Source of the DNA: Phocaeicola_A sp963643925
Lineage (GTDB): Bacteria; Bacteroidota; Bacteroidia; Bacteroidales; Bacteroidaceae
NCBI GenBank assembly: GCA_963643925.1
Contig: CAVINS010000002.1
Coordinates: 38,759 to 102,758, forward strand
DNA: 64,000 nt
Direction of reading: 5' to 3'
The first letter of the stretch is position 1. Each line of letters opens with the position of its first letter. This document shows, in pieces, positions 43,449-51,192 of this stretch. The notes under the pieces are model-generated. The model was given only the letters and a program-made list of their open reading frames with translations. It ran no database searches and was not told the origin of the DNA. A program made the position numbers and the translations under genes.

Positions 43449-43509
43449 AAATAATGCACCCTTATGAGGAAATAATGCACCTGATTGCGGGGGAGTAGGG
43501 GTACATTTG
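43449..43509 (+). promoter_or_regulatory. Direct-repeat operator and promoter of the GH3 gene
   Basis: AAATAATGCACC occurs at 43449-43460 and again at 43470-43481, a perfect 12-bp direct repeat with a 21-bp period. A -7 element TACATTTG follows at 43502-43509. The geometry resembles P1-P3 but the repeat sequence is different, suggesting another HTCS/AraC-type activator. The leader would be about 140 nt. Confidence 0.6.
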
Positions 43510-43657
43510 CATCGGGTTGGAGAAAGCTCTGCCGGGAGGGCAATAGGAAGATTATTTGCCGTTTTAGGAAAATAAACAGATGGCAAGGCCATTGTTCCTT
43601 CCCTTTTGAGTATCTTCGCCGCAAATATTACTAATCAAAAAAATACCAATCAAAACC

Positions 43658-46255
43658 ATGAAGAAATTACTCTCAGCTTGCCTATTGGTCTGCCTCTCGT
43701 GCGGGGCGATAGCACAAAATGCGAAAGTACTTCCCTATCAGGATGTGACCCTGACCCCCGACCAGCGGGCCGATGACTTGCTCAAACGGCTCACATTGGA
43801 GGAGAAGGTGCAACTGATGCAAAACAACTCCAAGGCCGTGCCCCGGTTGGGCATCAAACCCTATGAATGGTGGAACGAGGCGCTCCACGGTGTGGGACGT
43901 GCCGGATTGGCTACCGTATTTCCCCAATGTATTGGTATGGCGGCATCGTTCGACAACGTGTTGCTGCAGGATGTCTACACAGCCGTGTCCGATGAGGCTC
44001 GTGCCAAAAATGCCAATTTCCGTAAACGTGGCAAGTTCGGACGTTACCAATGCCTGACGTTCTGGACTCCCAACGTCAACATCTTCCGCGACCCGCGCTG
44101 GGGACGTGGCCAGGAGACCTATGGTGAAGACCCTTATCTGACAGGTCAGATGGGTATGGCCGTTGTACGCGGTCTGCAGGGACCTAACGACGTGCGCTAC
44201 AACAAACTGCACGCCTGCGCCAAACACTATGCCGTACACTCCGGTCCGGAATGGAACCGTCACTACTTCAACGCTGAGAACATCGACCTGCGCGACTTGT
44301 GGGAAACCTATCTTCCCGCCTTCAAGGACCTGGTGCAGAAGGCAGGCGTGAAAGAGGTGATGTGTGCCTACAACCGCTACGAGGGAGACCCCTGCTGCGG
44401 CAGCAACCGTTTGCTGACGCAGATTCTGCGCAACGAGTGGGGCTTCAACGGCATCGTCGTTTCCGACTGTGGAGCCATCTCCGACTTCTACGGCGCTAAT
44501 CGTCACAATACACAACCCGACGCTACCCATGCTTCGGCCAACGCTGTCCTCAACGGCACCGACGTGGAGTGCGGCTCCAACTACAACAACCTGCCCGATG
44601 CGGTTCGCAAGGGACTCATTCCCGAGGAACGCATCGACATCTCCGTACGCCGTCTGCTGAAGGCCCGCTTCGAACTGGGCGAGATGGACGACGAGATTCC
44701 CGCTCCGTGGGGACAGATTCCTTACTCTGTGGTGGACTGCCAGAAACACCAAGACCTGGCCCTGAAGATGGCCGAGGAGACCCTCGTGCTGCTGCAGAAC
44801 AACAAGAACCTGCTGCCGCTCAACAAGAAGATGACGGTGGCCGTGCTCGGTCCCAACGCCAACGACTCTGTGATGCAGTGGGGCAACTACCAGGGTACAC
44901 CTTCACACACTATGACCTTGCTCAAAGGCATCCGTCAGATGTTGCCCGAGTCGAAGGTCATCTACGAACAGGTTTGCGGACACGTCGAGTCGAATATCTG
45001 GGCCAGCCTGTTTGCCCAGTGTGCCTCTTCTAAAGGCAATGGCTTCGAGGCTGAATACTGGAACAACTTCACATTCAACGGCAAGGCCGATGTGCAGGCA
45101 GTACAGACCACTCCCTTCAACTTCCAGGCAGCTGGTGCTACGGTGTTCGCTCCGGGTGTGAACAGCCGTGAGTTCTCTGCTGTCTATACCTCCACTTTCC
45201 GTCCCGATCACAATGGAAAGGCCTTCTTCCGACTTGCCACCAACGGTACGGTGAACATCCTGCTCAATGGCAAAAAGGCCGGCAAGGAAATCTTCAACAA
45301 GAAACAGACAACGAACTATTACCCCTTCGACTTTGAGGCCGGTAAGGAATACACCATAGAGGTACGCACGAGCCAGAAGCGTGAGGACGCATTCCTCAGT
45401 TTCGACCTTGTGGAGGCTCAACCTATCGACATGAAGGCCTTGCTCAAACGCATCAAGAAGGCCGACGTGGTCATCTTTGCCGGCGGTATCTCTCCGAAAC
45501 TCGAAGGCGAGGAGATGAGTGTGAGCGCCGAAGGCTTCAAGGGCGGCGACCGCACGGAAATCGAGCTGCCGAAGGTTCAGCGCGAGGTGTTGCAGGTGCT
45601 GAAGAAAGCCGGCAAGAAGATTGTCTTCGTCAACTTCTCCGGTTCGGCCTTGGCCATGACCAACGAGACTGAGAACTGCGACGCCATCCTGCAGGCCTGG
45701 TATCCGGGCCAGGCGGGTGGAACGGCCATCGCGAAGGCTCTCTTCGGCGAGTACAACCCCGCCGGACGCTTGCCTATCACGTTCTACAAGAACTTGGCCC
45801 AGCTGCCCGACTTCCTCGACTACTCCATGAAGGGCCGTACTTACCGCTACTTCAAGGACCAACCGCTCTTCTCGTTCGGCTACGGACTGAGCTACACCAA
45901 GTTCGCTTACCAACCCGCCACGCTGGACAAGACTTCGCTGAAGTATGGCGAGAAGGCCACCATCACCATCCCCGTGCAGAACATTGGCAAGCGTGATGGT
46001 GAAGAGGTGGTTCAGGTCTACATCCACCGCGCTGGCGACACCGAAGGTCCGCTGAAGACCCTCCGTGGCTTCAAACGTGTGAACATCGCCAAGGGTGCTA
46101 CCGAGCAAGTGGCCATCGAGCTGCCGTATGAGTCGTTCGACTGGTTCGACGTGAAGACCAACACCATGCACCCCATCAAGGGCGCCTATGAGATCTTCTA
46201 CGGAAGCAGCTCCCGCGACGAGGATTTGCAGAAGATGGAGATTACCATTGAGTAA
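43658..46255 (+). CDS. GH3 beta-xylosidase/beta-glucosidase
   Basis: An 865-residue exported GH3 enzyme. Signal peptide ends AIAQ. Domain order: (beta/alpha)8 barrel with substrate-site KHYAVHSGPEWNRH and nucleophile Asp270 in IVVSDCGAISDF; alpha/beta sandwich; a PA14-like beta-barrel insert at about 462-587 (FEAEYWNNFTFNG to LSFDLVEA); and a C-terminal fibronectin-III-like domain (GYGLSYTKFAYQP onward). This layout, with WNEALHGVGRAG near the start, is typical of Bacteroides xylan 1,4-beta-xylosidases. The GH115 gene downstream supports xylan. It removes single sugars from the non-reducing end in the periplasm or at the surface. Confidence 0.88.
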   Translation: MKKLLSACLLVCLSCGAIAQNAKVLPYQDVTLTPDQRADDLLKRLTLEEKVQLMQNNSKAVPRLGIKPYEWWNEALHGVGRAGLATVFPQCIGMAASFDNVLLQDVYTAVSDEARAKNANFRKRGKFGRYQCLTFWTPNVNIFRDPRWGRGQETYGEDPYLTGQMGMAVVRGLQGPNDVRYNKLHACAKHYAVHSGPEWNRHYFNAENIDLRDLWETYLPAFKDLVQKAGVKEVMCAYNRYEGDPCCGSNRLLTQILRNEWGFNGIVVSDCGAISDFYGANRHNTQPDATHASANAVLNGTDVECGSNYNNLPDAVRKGLIPEERIDISVRRLLKARFELGEMDDEIPAPWGQIPYSVVDCQKHQDLALKMAEETLVLLQNNKNLLPLNKKMTVAVLGPNANDSVMQWGNYQGTPSHTMTLLKGIRQMLPESKVIYEQVCGHVESNIWASLFAQCASSKGNGFEAEYWNNFTFNGKADVQAVQTTPFNFQAAGATVFAPGVNSREFSAVYTSTFRPDHNGKAFFRLATNGTVNILLNGKKAGKEIFNKKQTTNYYPFDFEAGKEYTIEVRTSQKREDAFLSFDLVEAQPIDMKALLKRIKKADVVIFAGGISPKLEGEEMSVSAEGFKGGDRTEIELPKVQREVLQVLKKAGKKIVFVNFSGSALAMTNETENCDAILQAWYPGQAGGTAIAKALFGEYNPAGRLPITFYKNLAQLPDFLDYSMKGRTYRYFKDQPLFSFGYGLSYTKFAYQPATLDKTSLKYGEKATITIPVQNIGKRDGEEVVQVYIHRAGDTEGPLKTLRGFKRVNIAKGATEQVAIELPYESFDWFDVKTNTMHPIKGAYEIFYGSSSRDEDLQKMEITIE

Positions 46256-46278
46256 TACGTATTATATATAAGATATAG

Positions 46279-46324
46279 TTCGCCTCCCATGGTCCGATGA
46301 CGGCATCGGACCATGGGAGGCGAA
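46279..46324 (+). terminator. Terminator of the GH3 gene
   Basis: Perfect 21-bp arms (46279-46299 and 46304-46324) with a 4-nt ACGG loop; a weak T-rich stretch follows. It separates GH3 from GH115. Confidence 0.8.
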
Positions 46325-46440
46325 TTCCCTCTTTATGCGACGCTCTCGCTCATTTCGTGCATTATACTCCCCATTTCAATAAATGACACGTACTGAGCTG
46401 ATTGGTTGCCTGTTTTCTATAGGAATAATGAAATAGTTTG

Positions 46441-46448
46441 TATCTTTG
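46441..46448 (+). promoter_or_regulatory. -7 promoter element of the GH115 gene
   Basis: TATCTTTG matches TAnnTTTG. It lies 13 bp before an in-frame ATG at 46461 and 76 bp before the preferred start at 46524. Confidence 0.6.
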
Positions 46449-46523
46449 CCGTGACATCTGTTGGATAAAGATGTCATGAGACCAAGACAAACCCTATTCT
46501 ATTACTTTAATTTCAAATTCTCT

Positions 46524-48989
46524 ATGAAAATGAGACGAGCGCTGTTAGTGTTGGCATTTTCCGCATCCTTACCCATGGTAGCCGCGGAGCAGTTCATTAC
46601 CTTTACACCACAAGAAACTACCTCCCTACAGTTGACCCAAACGTCCGACACCATCGTGTACGCTGCCGATGAGTGGGACGGAGTGAAGATTGCCGTACAG
46701 AACCTGTGCAGCGACTTGCAGACAGTGACGGGCCGCGCCAATGCACCGATATTGGTGGCGACTGTGGGGCGAAGCAGTCTGGCGAGGAACTATGCCCATC
46801 AAGCCAAGCAACTCAAAGGCAAATGGGAACAGTATCTGCTGTTCACCGACAAAGGCAAACTGGTGATTCTGGGCTCCGATAAGCGGGGAACAATCTATGG
46901 AATCTATGAGTTGAGCCGACAGATAGGCGTCTCCCCATGGTATTGGATGGCCGATGCTCCCATACCTCAACATGCGGAACTTTACGTCAACAAGGGCATT
47001 TACACCGATGGCGAGCCGAAAGTCCGCTACCGCGGAATCTTCATCAACGACGAATGGCCCTCCTTCGGCACGTGGTGCAACAATCAGTTCGGAGGCATAA
47101 ATTCCAAGGCGTACAGCCGAATCTTCGAACTGCTCCTTCGTCTGAAGGCCAACTATTTCTGGCCTGCCATGTGGGGAAGCCGGTTCAACGAGGACGACCC
47201 GCTCTCCCCTCAGGTGGCCGACCGCATGGGAATCGTCATGGGAACTTCGCATCACGAACCGATGATGCGTGCCCATCAGGAATATGTGAAACGACGTGCT
47301 GAGGTGGGTCCGTGGAACTACGACACCAACTCCGAACGGCTGGACCGCTTCTTCGAGGAAGGCATCCGCAACTCCAAGGACTACGAGAAGATTGTGACCA
47401 TCGGTATGCGTGGCGACGGCGACGTGGCGATGGGAAGCGGCAATGATGCCGATAACATCAAGACCCTTGGCCGTGTCATCGAGAGTCAACGCCGGACAAT
47501 CAGTCGGGTGACAGGCAAGAAAGCCAGTGCAACACCGCAACTGTGGGCCATCTTCACCGAGGTGCAACGCTACTACGACGCCGGATTTACCGTGCCGGAC
47601 GATGTCACTTTGCTCTTCTGTGACAACAATTGGGGCTACATCCGGCGTATGGGAACCGTTGCCGAACGCAAACGCAAGGGTGGACTGGGACTCTATTACC
47701 ACATCGACATGAATGGAGGTCCCTGGAACGACCGCTGGGTGAACACCACCACCGTGCCGAAGTTGCGCGAACAACTCAATCTCGCCTATCAGTCGGGCAT
47801 CGACCGCATCTGGATCATCAATGTGGGCGACCTCAAACCGAAGGAGGTGCCTATCGACTTTATCATGAAGTATGCGTGGAACCCCGAGGCCATCAAGCCG
47901 GGTGACGAGCGGGCCTACATGGAGGAGTTCGCCGCCAGCATCTTCGGTAAGGACTACGCCGCGGAGGTAGCCGACCTGATGGCTCGATACAGCAAATACA
48001 ATCTGTGGCGGAAACCTGAAGTGCAGTATCCCGGTCTGTTCAATAACGAAGAAATGCTGCGCACCAACGCTCTGTGGCAGTCGCTGGTCACCCGTTGCGA
48101 GAACCTGAAGGAGGCACTGCCGGTGAAGTACCAGGATGCTTTCTACCAGCTTGTCTACTATCCCGTGGTGGCCAGCGCGGGTGTGGCGCAGATCTACAAT
48201 TACGCAACCTTGGGCGACTCGTTGTCCATAGAGGCGCTGATGCGGAAGGATGAACGCCTGACCGACTACTATAATAATGGTCTGTCCAACGGGAAATGGA
48301 AAGGCATGATGCTCGACAATCACATCGGATACACGCAGTGGGCCATTCCGGAGAAGAACGTCAACCCGTTGACACTTGGGCTCAAGGTGGAGAACAATCT
48401 CTCCGAGACTCCGACGGACGAATATTCCATTGCGGCCTGCGACTTCTCATCACAGATCTCCGGTCCCGAGGCCACTTGGATATTTCTCCCGGACCTGGGC
48501 CGTGGCAAAGGTTGCATGGGTAGCGACAATGTGCGCGCCTCTTCTGCGCTTACCGGTGGAGCAACCTTGGAGTACGAAGTCAATCTGACGGACGGACAGG
48601 TGGCGATAGGCATCCTGCCCATCCAAGACGTTTACCCCTCGCGTGGCCTGCGTCTAGGAGTGCAGATTGACGACTCTCCGGTGCAGATAGTCGATGCCCG
48701 CCAAGGTCTGCACGATGAGTTCCAAGAGTACACAGCGAAGAACTTGGCCGTGTCCAAAGTCCTTTGTCAGCTTCCGCAGCCCAATTACCTTCTGCTCAGC
48801 GGATGGAAGGACGGTAAGCGTCAACCCCGTCGCACTGAGGTGTTTGACAACATCCGTTGGCTGTCTGTCAAATTGGATGCCAAGCCCGGTAAACATACAT
48901 TGCGCCTTATCATGGTCGACCCCGAGATTGTGGTCGAGCAGATAGTTGTCAATCCGGATAACAACCATTACAGCTACTTTGCCTACTGA
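46524..48989 (+). CDS. GH115 xylan alpha-1,2-glucuronidase
   Basis: An 821-residue exported enzyme of family GH115, which removes (4-O-methyl-)glucuronic acid from xylan, including internal residues. Seen: GTIYGIYELSRQIGVSPWYWMAD, RGIFINDEWPSFGTW, LLRLKANYFWPAMWGSRFNEDD, GTSHHEPMMRAHQEY and DRIWIINVGDLKPKEVP. The start at 46524 is chosen because it begins a proper signal peptide (MKMRRALLVLAFSASLPMVAA); the upstream ATG at 46461 would leave almost no leader and an odd N-terminal extension. The C-terminal third holds the family's beta-rich domains. It pairs functionally with the GH3 gene. Confidence 0.9.
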   Translation: MKMRRALLVLAFSASLPMVAAEQFITFTPQETTSLQLTQTSDTIVYAADEWDGVKIAVQNLCSDLQTVTGRANAPILVATVGRSSLARNYAHQAKQLKGKWEQYLLFTDKGKLVILGSDKRGTIYGIYELSRQIGVSPWYWMADAPIPQHAELYVNKGIYTDGEPKVRYRGIFINDEWPSFGTWCNNQFGGINSKAYSRIFELLLRLKANYFWPAMWGSRFNEDDPLSPQVADRMGIVMGTSHHEPMMRAHQEYVKRRAEVGPWNYDTNSERLDRFFEEGIRNSKDYEKIVTIGMRGDGDVAMGSGNDADNIKTLGRVIESQRRTISRVTGKKASATPQLWAIFTEVQRYYDAGFTVPDDVTLLFCDNNWGYIRRMGTVAERKRKGGLGLYYHIDMNGGPWNDRWVNTTTVPKLREQLNLAYQSGIDRIWIINVGDLKPKEVPIDFIMKYAWNPEAIKPGDERAYMEEFAASIFGKDYAAEVADLMARYSKYNLWRKPEVQYPGLFNNEEMLRTNALWQSLVTRCENLKEALPVKYQDAFYQLVYYPVVASAGVAQIYNYATLGDSLSIEALMRKDERLTDYYNNGLSNGKWKGMMLDNHIGYTQWAIPEKNVNPLTLGLKVENNLSETPTDEYSIAACDFSSQISGPEATWIFLPDLGRGKGCMGSDNVRASSALTGGATLEYEVNLTDGQVAIGILPIQDVYPSRGLRLGVQIDDSPVQIVDARQGLHDEFQEYTAKNLAVSKVLCQLPQPNYLLLSGWKDGKRQPRRTEVFDNIRWLSVKLDAKPGKHTLRLIMVDPEIVVEQIVVNPDNNHYSYFAY

Positions 48990-49327
48990 CTCCCACCTTT
49001 TTGCTTTCTGCATATCCGGCCAACGGGTTCTTTCCCAAAAAAAGTTGTTCGGATTGTTATGCGGCCAATGGAGCGCCATTTTATGTCGCAACAGCGTGTG
49101 AATGTATGCGATTATTTTCTCTGACTGGGAAAATCTTTTTTCATGGTCAGAGAAAATAATCGCTCCAGTCAGGGCGCATTTCCCGCTACATTCTTCCTTG
49201 GTGCATTTCCCTGTCTATCCCGGTTGCCGGACCAGACGTTTTCACGTTGCAGATAAATGTTATAACGTTTGTTTGATGATAGATTGAAAATCTTTGTACC
49301 TTTACCGCTGATTTCAGAGAGAAGTGT
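48990..49327. other. 338-bp region upstream of the ECF sigma gene
   Basis: It holds the inverted-repeat structure at 49108-49172 and a weak promoter for the sigma gene: TTTG at 49272-49275, a 21-bp spacer, then TACCTTTA at 49297-49304 (last base off consensus). A 61-codon frame starting at 49102 crosses the repeat and is not supported. Confidence 0.5.
49108..49172. repeat. 18-bp inverted repeat with alternative pairing
   Basis: GCGATTATTTTCTCTGAC (49108-49125) and GTCAGAGAAAATAATCGC (49146-49163) are perfect arms around a 20-nt loop. A second pair, CTGACTGG (49121-49128) and CCAGTCAG (49165-49172), overlaps the first, so the two hairpins exclude each other. It may end the GH115 transcript or regulate the sigma gene. 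Confidence 0.65.
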
Positions 49328-49837
49328 ATGACGAAGCCAATAACGAAGCAAGAATACGAACAGCTGTTCCGCGACTATTATACGCGCTTGTACTACTATG
49401 CGTATGATTACGTGGCCGACGTGGAAGTCTGCAAGGATATCGTCAGTACCGTATTCGCTTCTGTGTGGAATGAACGGAGTCGTATGTTCTCTGATACACT
49501 GGTAAGCTACCTCTACGTGAGTGTGCGCAACCAGTGTCTCAACCATCTTAAACAGTCGAACCGCATGGACGAGTATCACGAGTTCTGCCTGCTGACTCAG
49601 GACGAGTGCTCCAGCGACGAGGAGTGTCAGCAACTGGAGGCACGGATTGCCGAAATGCGACGGGAAATAGAGAAAATGTCCGCCCGCACGCAATTTATAC
49701 TTACCGAATGCTATTTCCATAACCGAAAGTACAAAGAGGTGGCGGAGGTGCTCGGCATAACTTCCGATGGCGTGAAGAAACACATTACAAAGGCGTTTTC
49801 ACAGCTGAGGAAACATTTTTGTGAAAAGAGTGATTGA
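49328..49837 (+). CDS. ECF-type RNA polymerase sigma factor
   Basis: A 169-residue ECF sigma-70 factor: sigma2 region (EQLFRDYYTRLYYYAYDYV, CKDIVSTVFASVWN) and sigma4 helix-turn-helix (YKEVAEVLGITSDGVKKHITKAF). It is followed 46 bp later by a FecR anti-sigma factor and then by a SusC with an STN domain, the standard Bacteroides cell-surface-signalling set. Ligand binding by SusC is expected to release the sigma factor to transcribe the SusC operon. Confidence 0.92.
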   Translation: MTKPITKQEYEQLFRDYYTRLYYYAYDYVADVEVCKDIVSTVFASVWNERSRMFSDTLVSYLYVSVRNQCLNHLKQSNRMDEYHEFCLLTQDECSSDEECQQLEARIAEMRREIEKMSARTQFILTECYFHNRKYKEVAEVLGITSDGVKKHITKAFSQLRKHFCEKSD

Positions 49838-49883
49838 CAATCGTACCCGAAAAGCATTTCTTGCGTATTAATAAAAAGGCATT

Positions 49884-50981
49884 ATGAATAGAGACGAAGA
49901 ACAAAACTTGGAACAACTGAATGACGGACAGCAGATGCTCTCATTTGAAGAACAGCAGCTGTGCAGACGTGCGCTTAACCGCATGCATGTGCCGGAGCCC
50001 GATGTAGATGCGGAGTGGGAGAGGCTCGCACTCCGTACGCAGTCTCGTTCCCAGGGGACGGGCAAACGTAACCGTTGGCTGCTCGTTGGCTTTGTCTCCG
50101 GTGTGGCTGCCACATTGCTGGTTTGTGTATGGTTTTTCTCGTCGCCCGAACCAATGGTGAAACAGGACGAACCGCTCCAGATTTTTGCCGCCATACAAAA
50201 AGAGGATGACGTTGTGCTCACTTCCGATAAAGGCGACACGCACGTCGTCACAGCAGGCAGTGACTCATTGTTGGCACAAAAAGGCATAGAGGTTACCGAC
50301 GAACAGCTCAACTACCGAAACGTCCGTTCTGATGCAACCATTCAGTGGATGACGCTCACCACGCCGCGCGGCAAGGACTATCATGTCACTTTGTCCGATG
50401 GTACACAGGTGTGGATGAATGCCGACTCCAAATTGGAGTTTCCCGAGGTGTTTGCCGGCGAGAGACGTATGGTGAGACTCCACGGCGAGGCCTATTTCGA
50501 GGTGGCAAAGGATGCGTCGCATCCCTTTGAAGTGCAGAGCGACTGGTTCGTCACTTCGGTGTTGGGTACAGAATTCAATGTGCGCGCCTATACCCGGCAA
50601 GAAGCCTCTGTGGTGTTGGTCAACGGCAAGGTGGCTTTGCAGGACGTGCGCGACAGAACGAAGACTTTGACGCTTGCTCCCGGGCAGAAAGCCAAGTTGG
50701 CCGAGAGTGACGGCTTTTGGGTGGAGAATGTTGATGTCTATGGCTACAGCCAGTGGAAGGATGGATACTTCTACTTCGATAACGTCGCTCTCGTGGAAAT
50801 ACTTCATGAACTGGTCCGTTGGTACAATGTCGACATCGTCATCGAAAATTCTGCCAAAGTAAACGAACGGCTGCACTATGTGGCCGACCGTCATCTGCCG
50901 CTCGACTTGGCCCTGCAGACCCTCAACGCCCTCGAAGTGGTGAGTGCGGAATGGATAGGCAACAAGGTCGTTATCCGATGA
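49884..50981 (+). CDS. FecR-type anti-sigma factor
   Basis: A 365-residue inner-membrane regulator: a cytoplasmic N-terminal ~55 residues that would hold the sigma factor, one helix at about 57-78 (WLLVGFVSGVAATLLVCVWFF), then a periplasmic FecR domain (TPRGKDYHVTLSDGTQVWMNADSKL, RLHGEAYFEVAKDASHPFEV) and a C-terminal DUF4974-type domain (YFDNVALVEILHELVRWYNV) that contacts the STN domain of the transducer. It is paired with the upstream sigma gene. Confidence 0.92.
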   Translation: MNRDEEQNLEQLNDGQQMLSFEEQQLCRRALNRMHVPEPDVDAEWERLALRTQSRSQGTGKRNRWLLVGFVSGVAATLLVCVWFFSSPEPMVKQDEPLQIFAAIQKEDDVVLTSDKGDTHVVTAGSDSLLAQKGIEVTDEQLNYRNVRSDATIQWMTLTTPRGKDYHVTLSDGTQVWMNADSKLEFPEVFAGERRMVRLHGEAYFEVAKDASHPFEVQSDWFVTSVLGTEFNVRAYTRQEASVVLVNGKVALQDVRDRTKTLTLAPGQKAKLAESDGFWVENVDVYGYSQWKDGYFYFDNVALVEILHELVRWYNVDIVIENSAKVNERLHYVADRHLPLDLALQTLNALEVVSAEWIGNKVVIR

Positions 50982-51133
50982 CAACGGTTTGGCGGTCTGC
51001 GTCTGCAGGATACATGGTCTGCAACGCACATTGGCACGCCCTTCAGTACCCTCTCTCTCCTTCATTGGGAAGAAAAACTCAACACACTGCGATATTTGTT
51101 CGTTCGGGAAGTACCCGAATCGGGGAAACCGTG

Positions 51134-51165
51134 TACTATATATAAAAGTGTTTTTATATAAGTAC
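51134..51165. repeat. AT-rich hairpin before the SusC gene
   Basis: Arms GTACT-A-TATATAAAA and TTTTATATAAGTAC pair with a one-base bulge, 28 bp before the SusC ATG. A smaller GC-rich hairpin TTCGGG/CCCGAA lies just upstream (51103-51119). These may be an attenuator or part of the sigma-controlled promoter; the 50982-51192 gap holds no gene. Confidence 0.5.
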
Positions 51166-51192
51166 AGTAACGTTTAATCAAGAAGAGAGTTT

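Larger units (their letters stand above)
43341..43657. other. 317-bp divergent region before the GH3 gene
   Basis: It holds the leftward DUF4105 promoter (43366-43397), the direct repeat and rightward -7 element at 43449-43509, and a weaker -7-like TATCTTCG at 43611-43618. No gene is seen. Confidence 0.6.

Noticed and set aside
46461..46523. Longer N-terminus for GH115, and a lone TTGGATAA at 46461
   Set aside because: The extension precedes a clear signal peptide and leaves almost no leader. The TTGGATAA has no partner 22 bp away and lies downstream of the -7 element, so it is not a regulon site.
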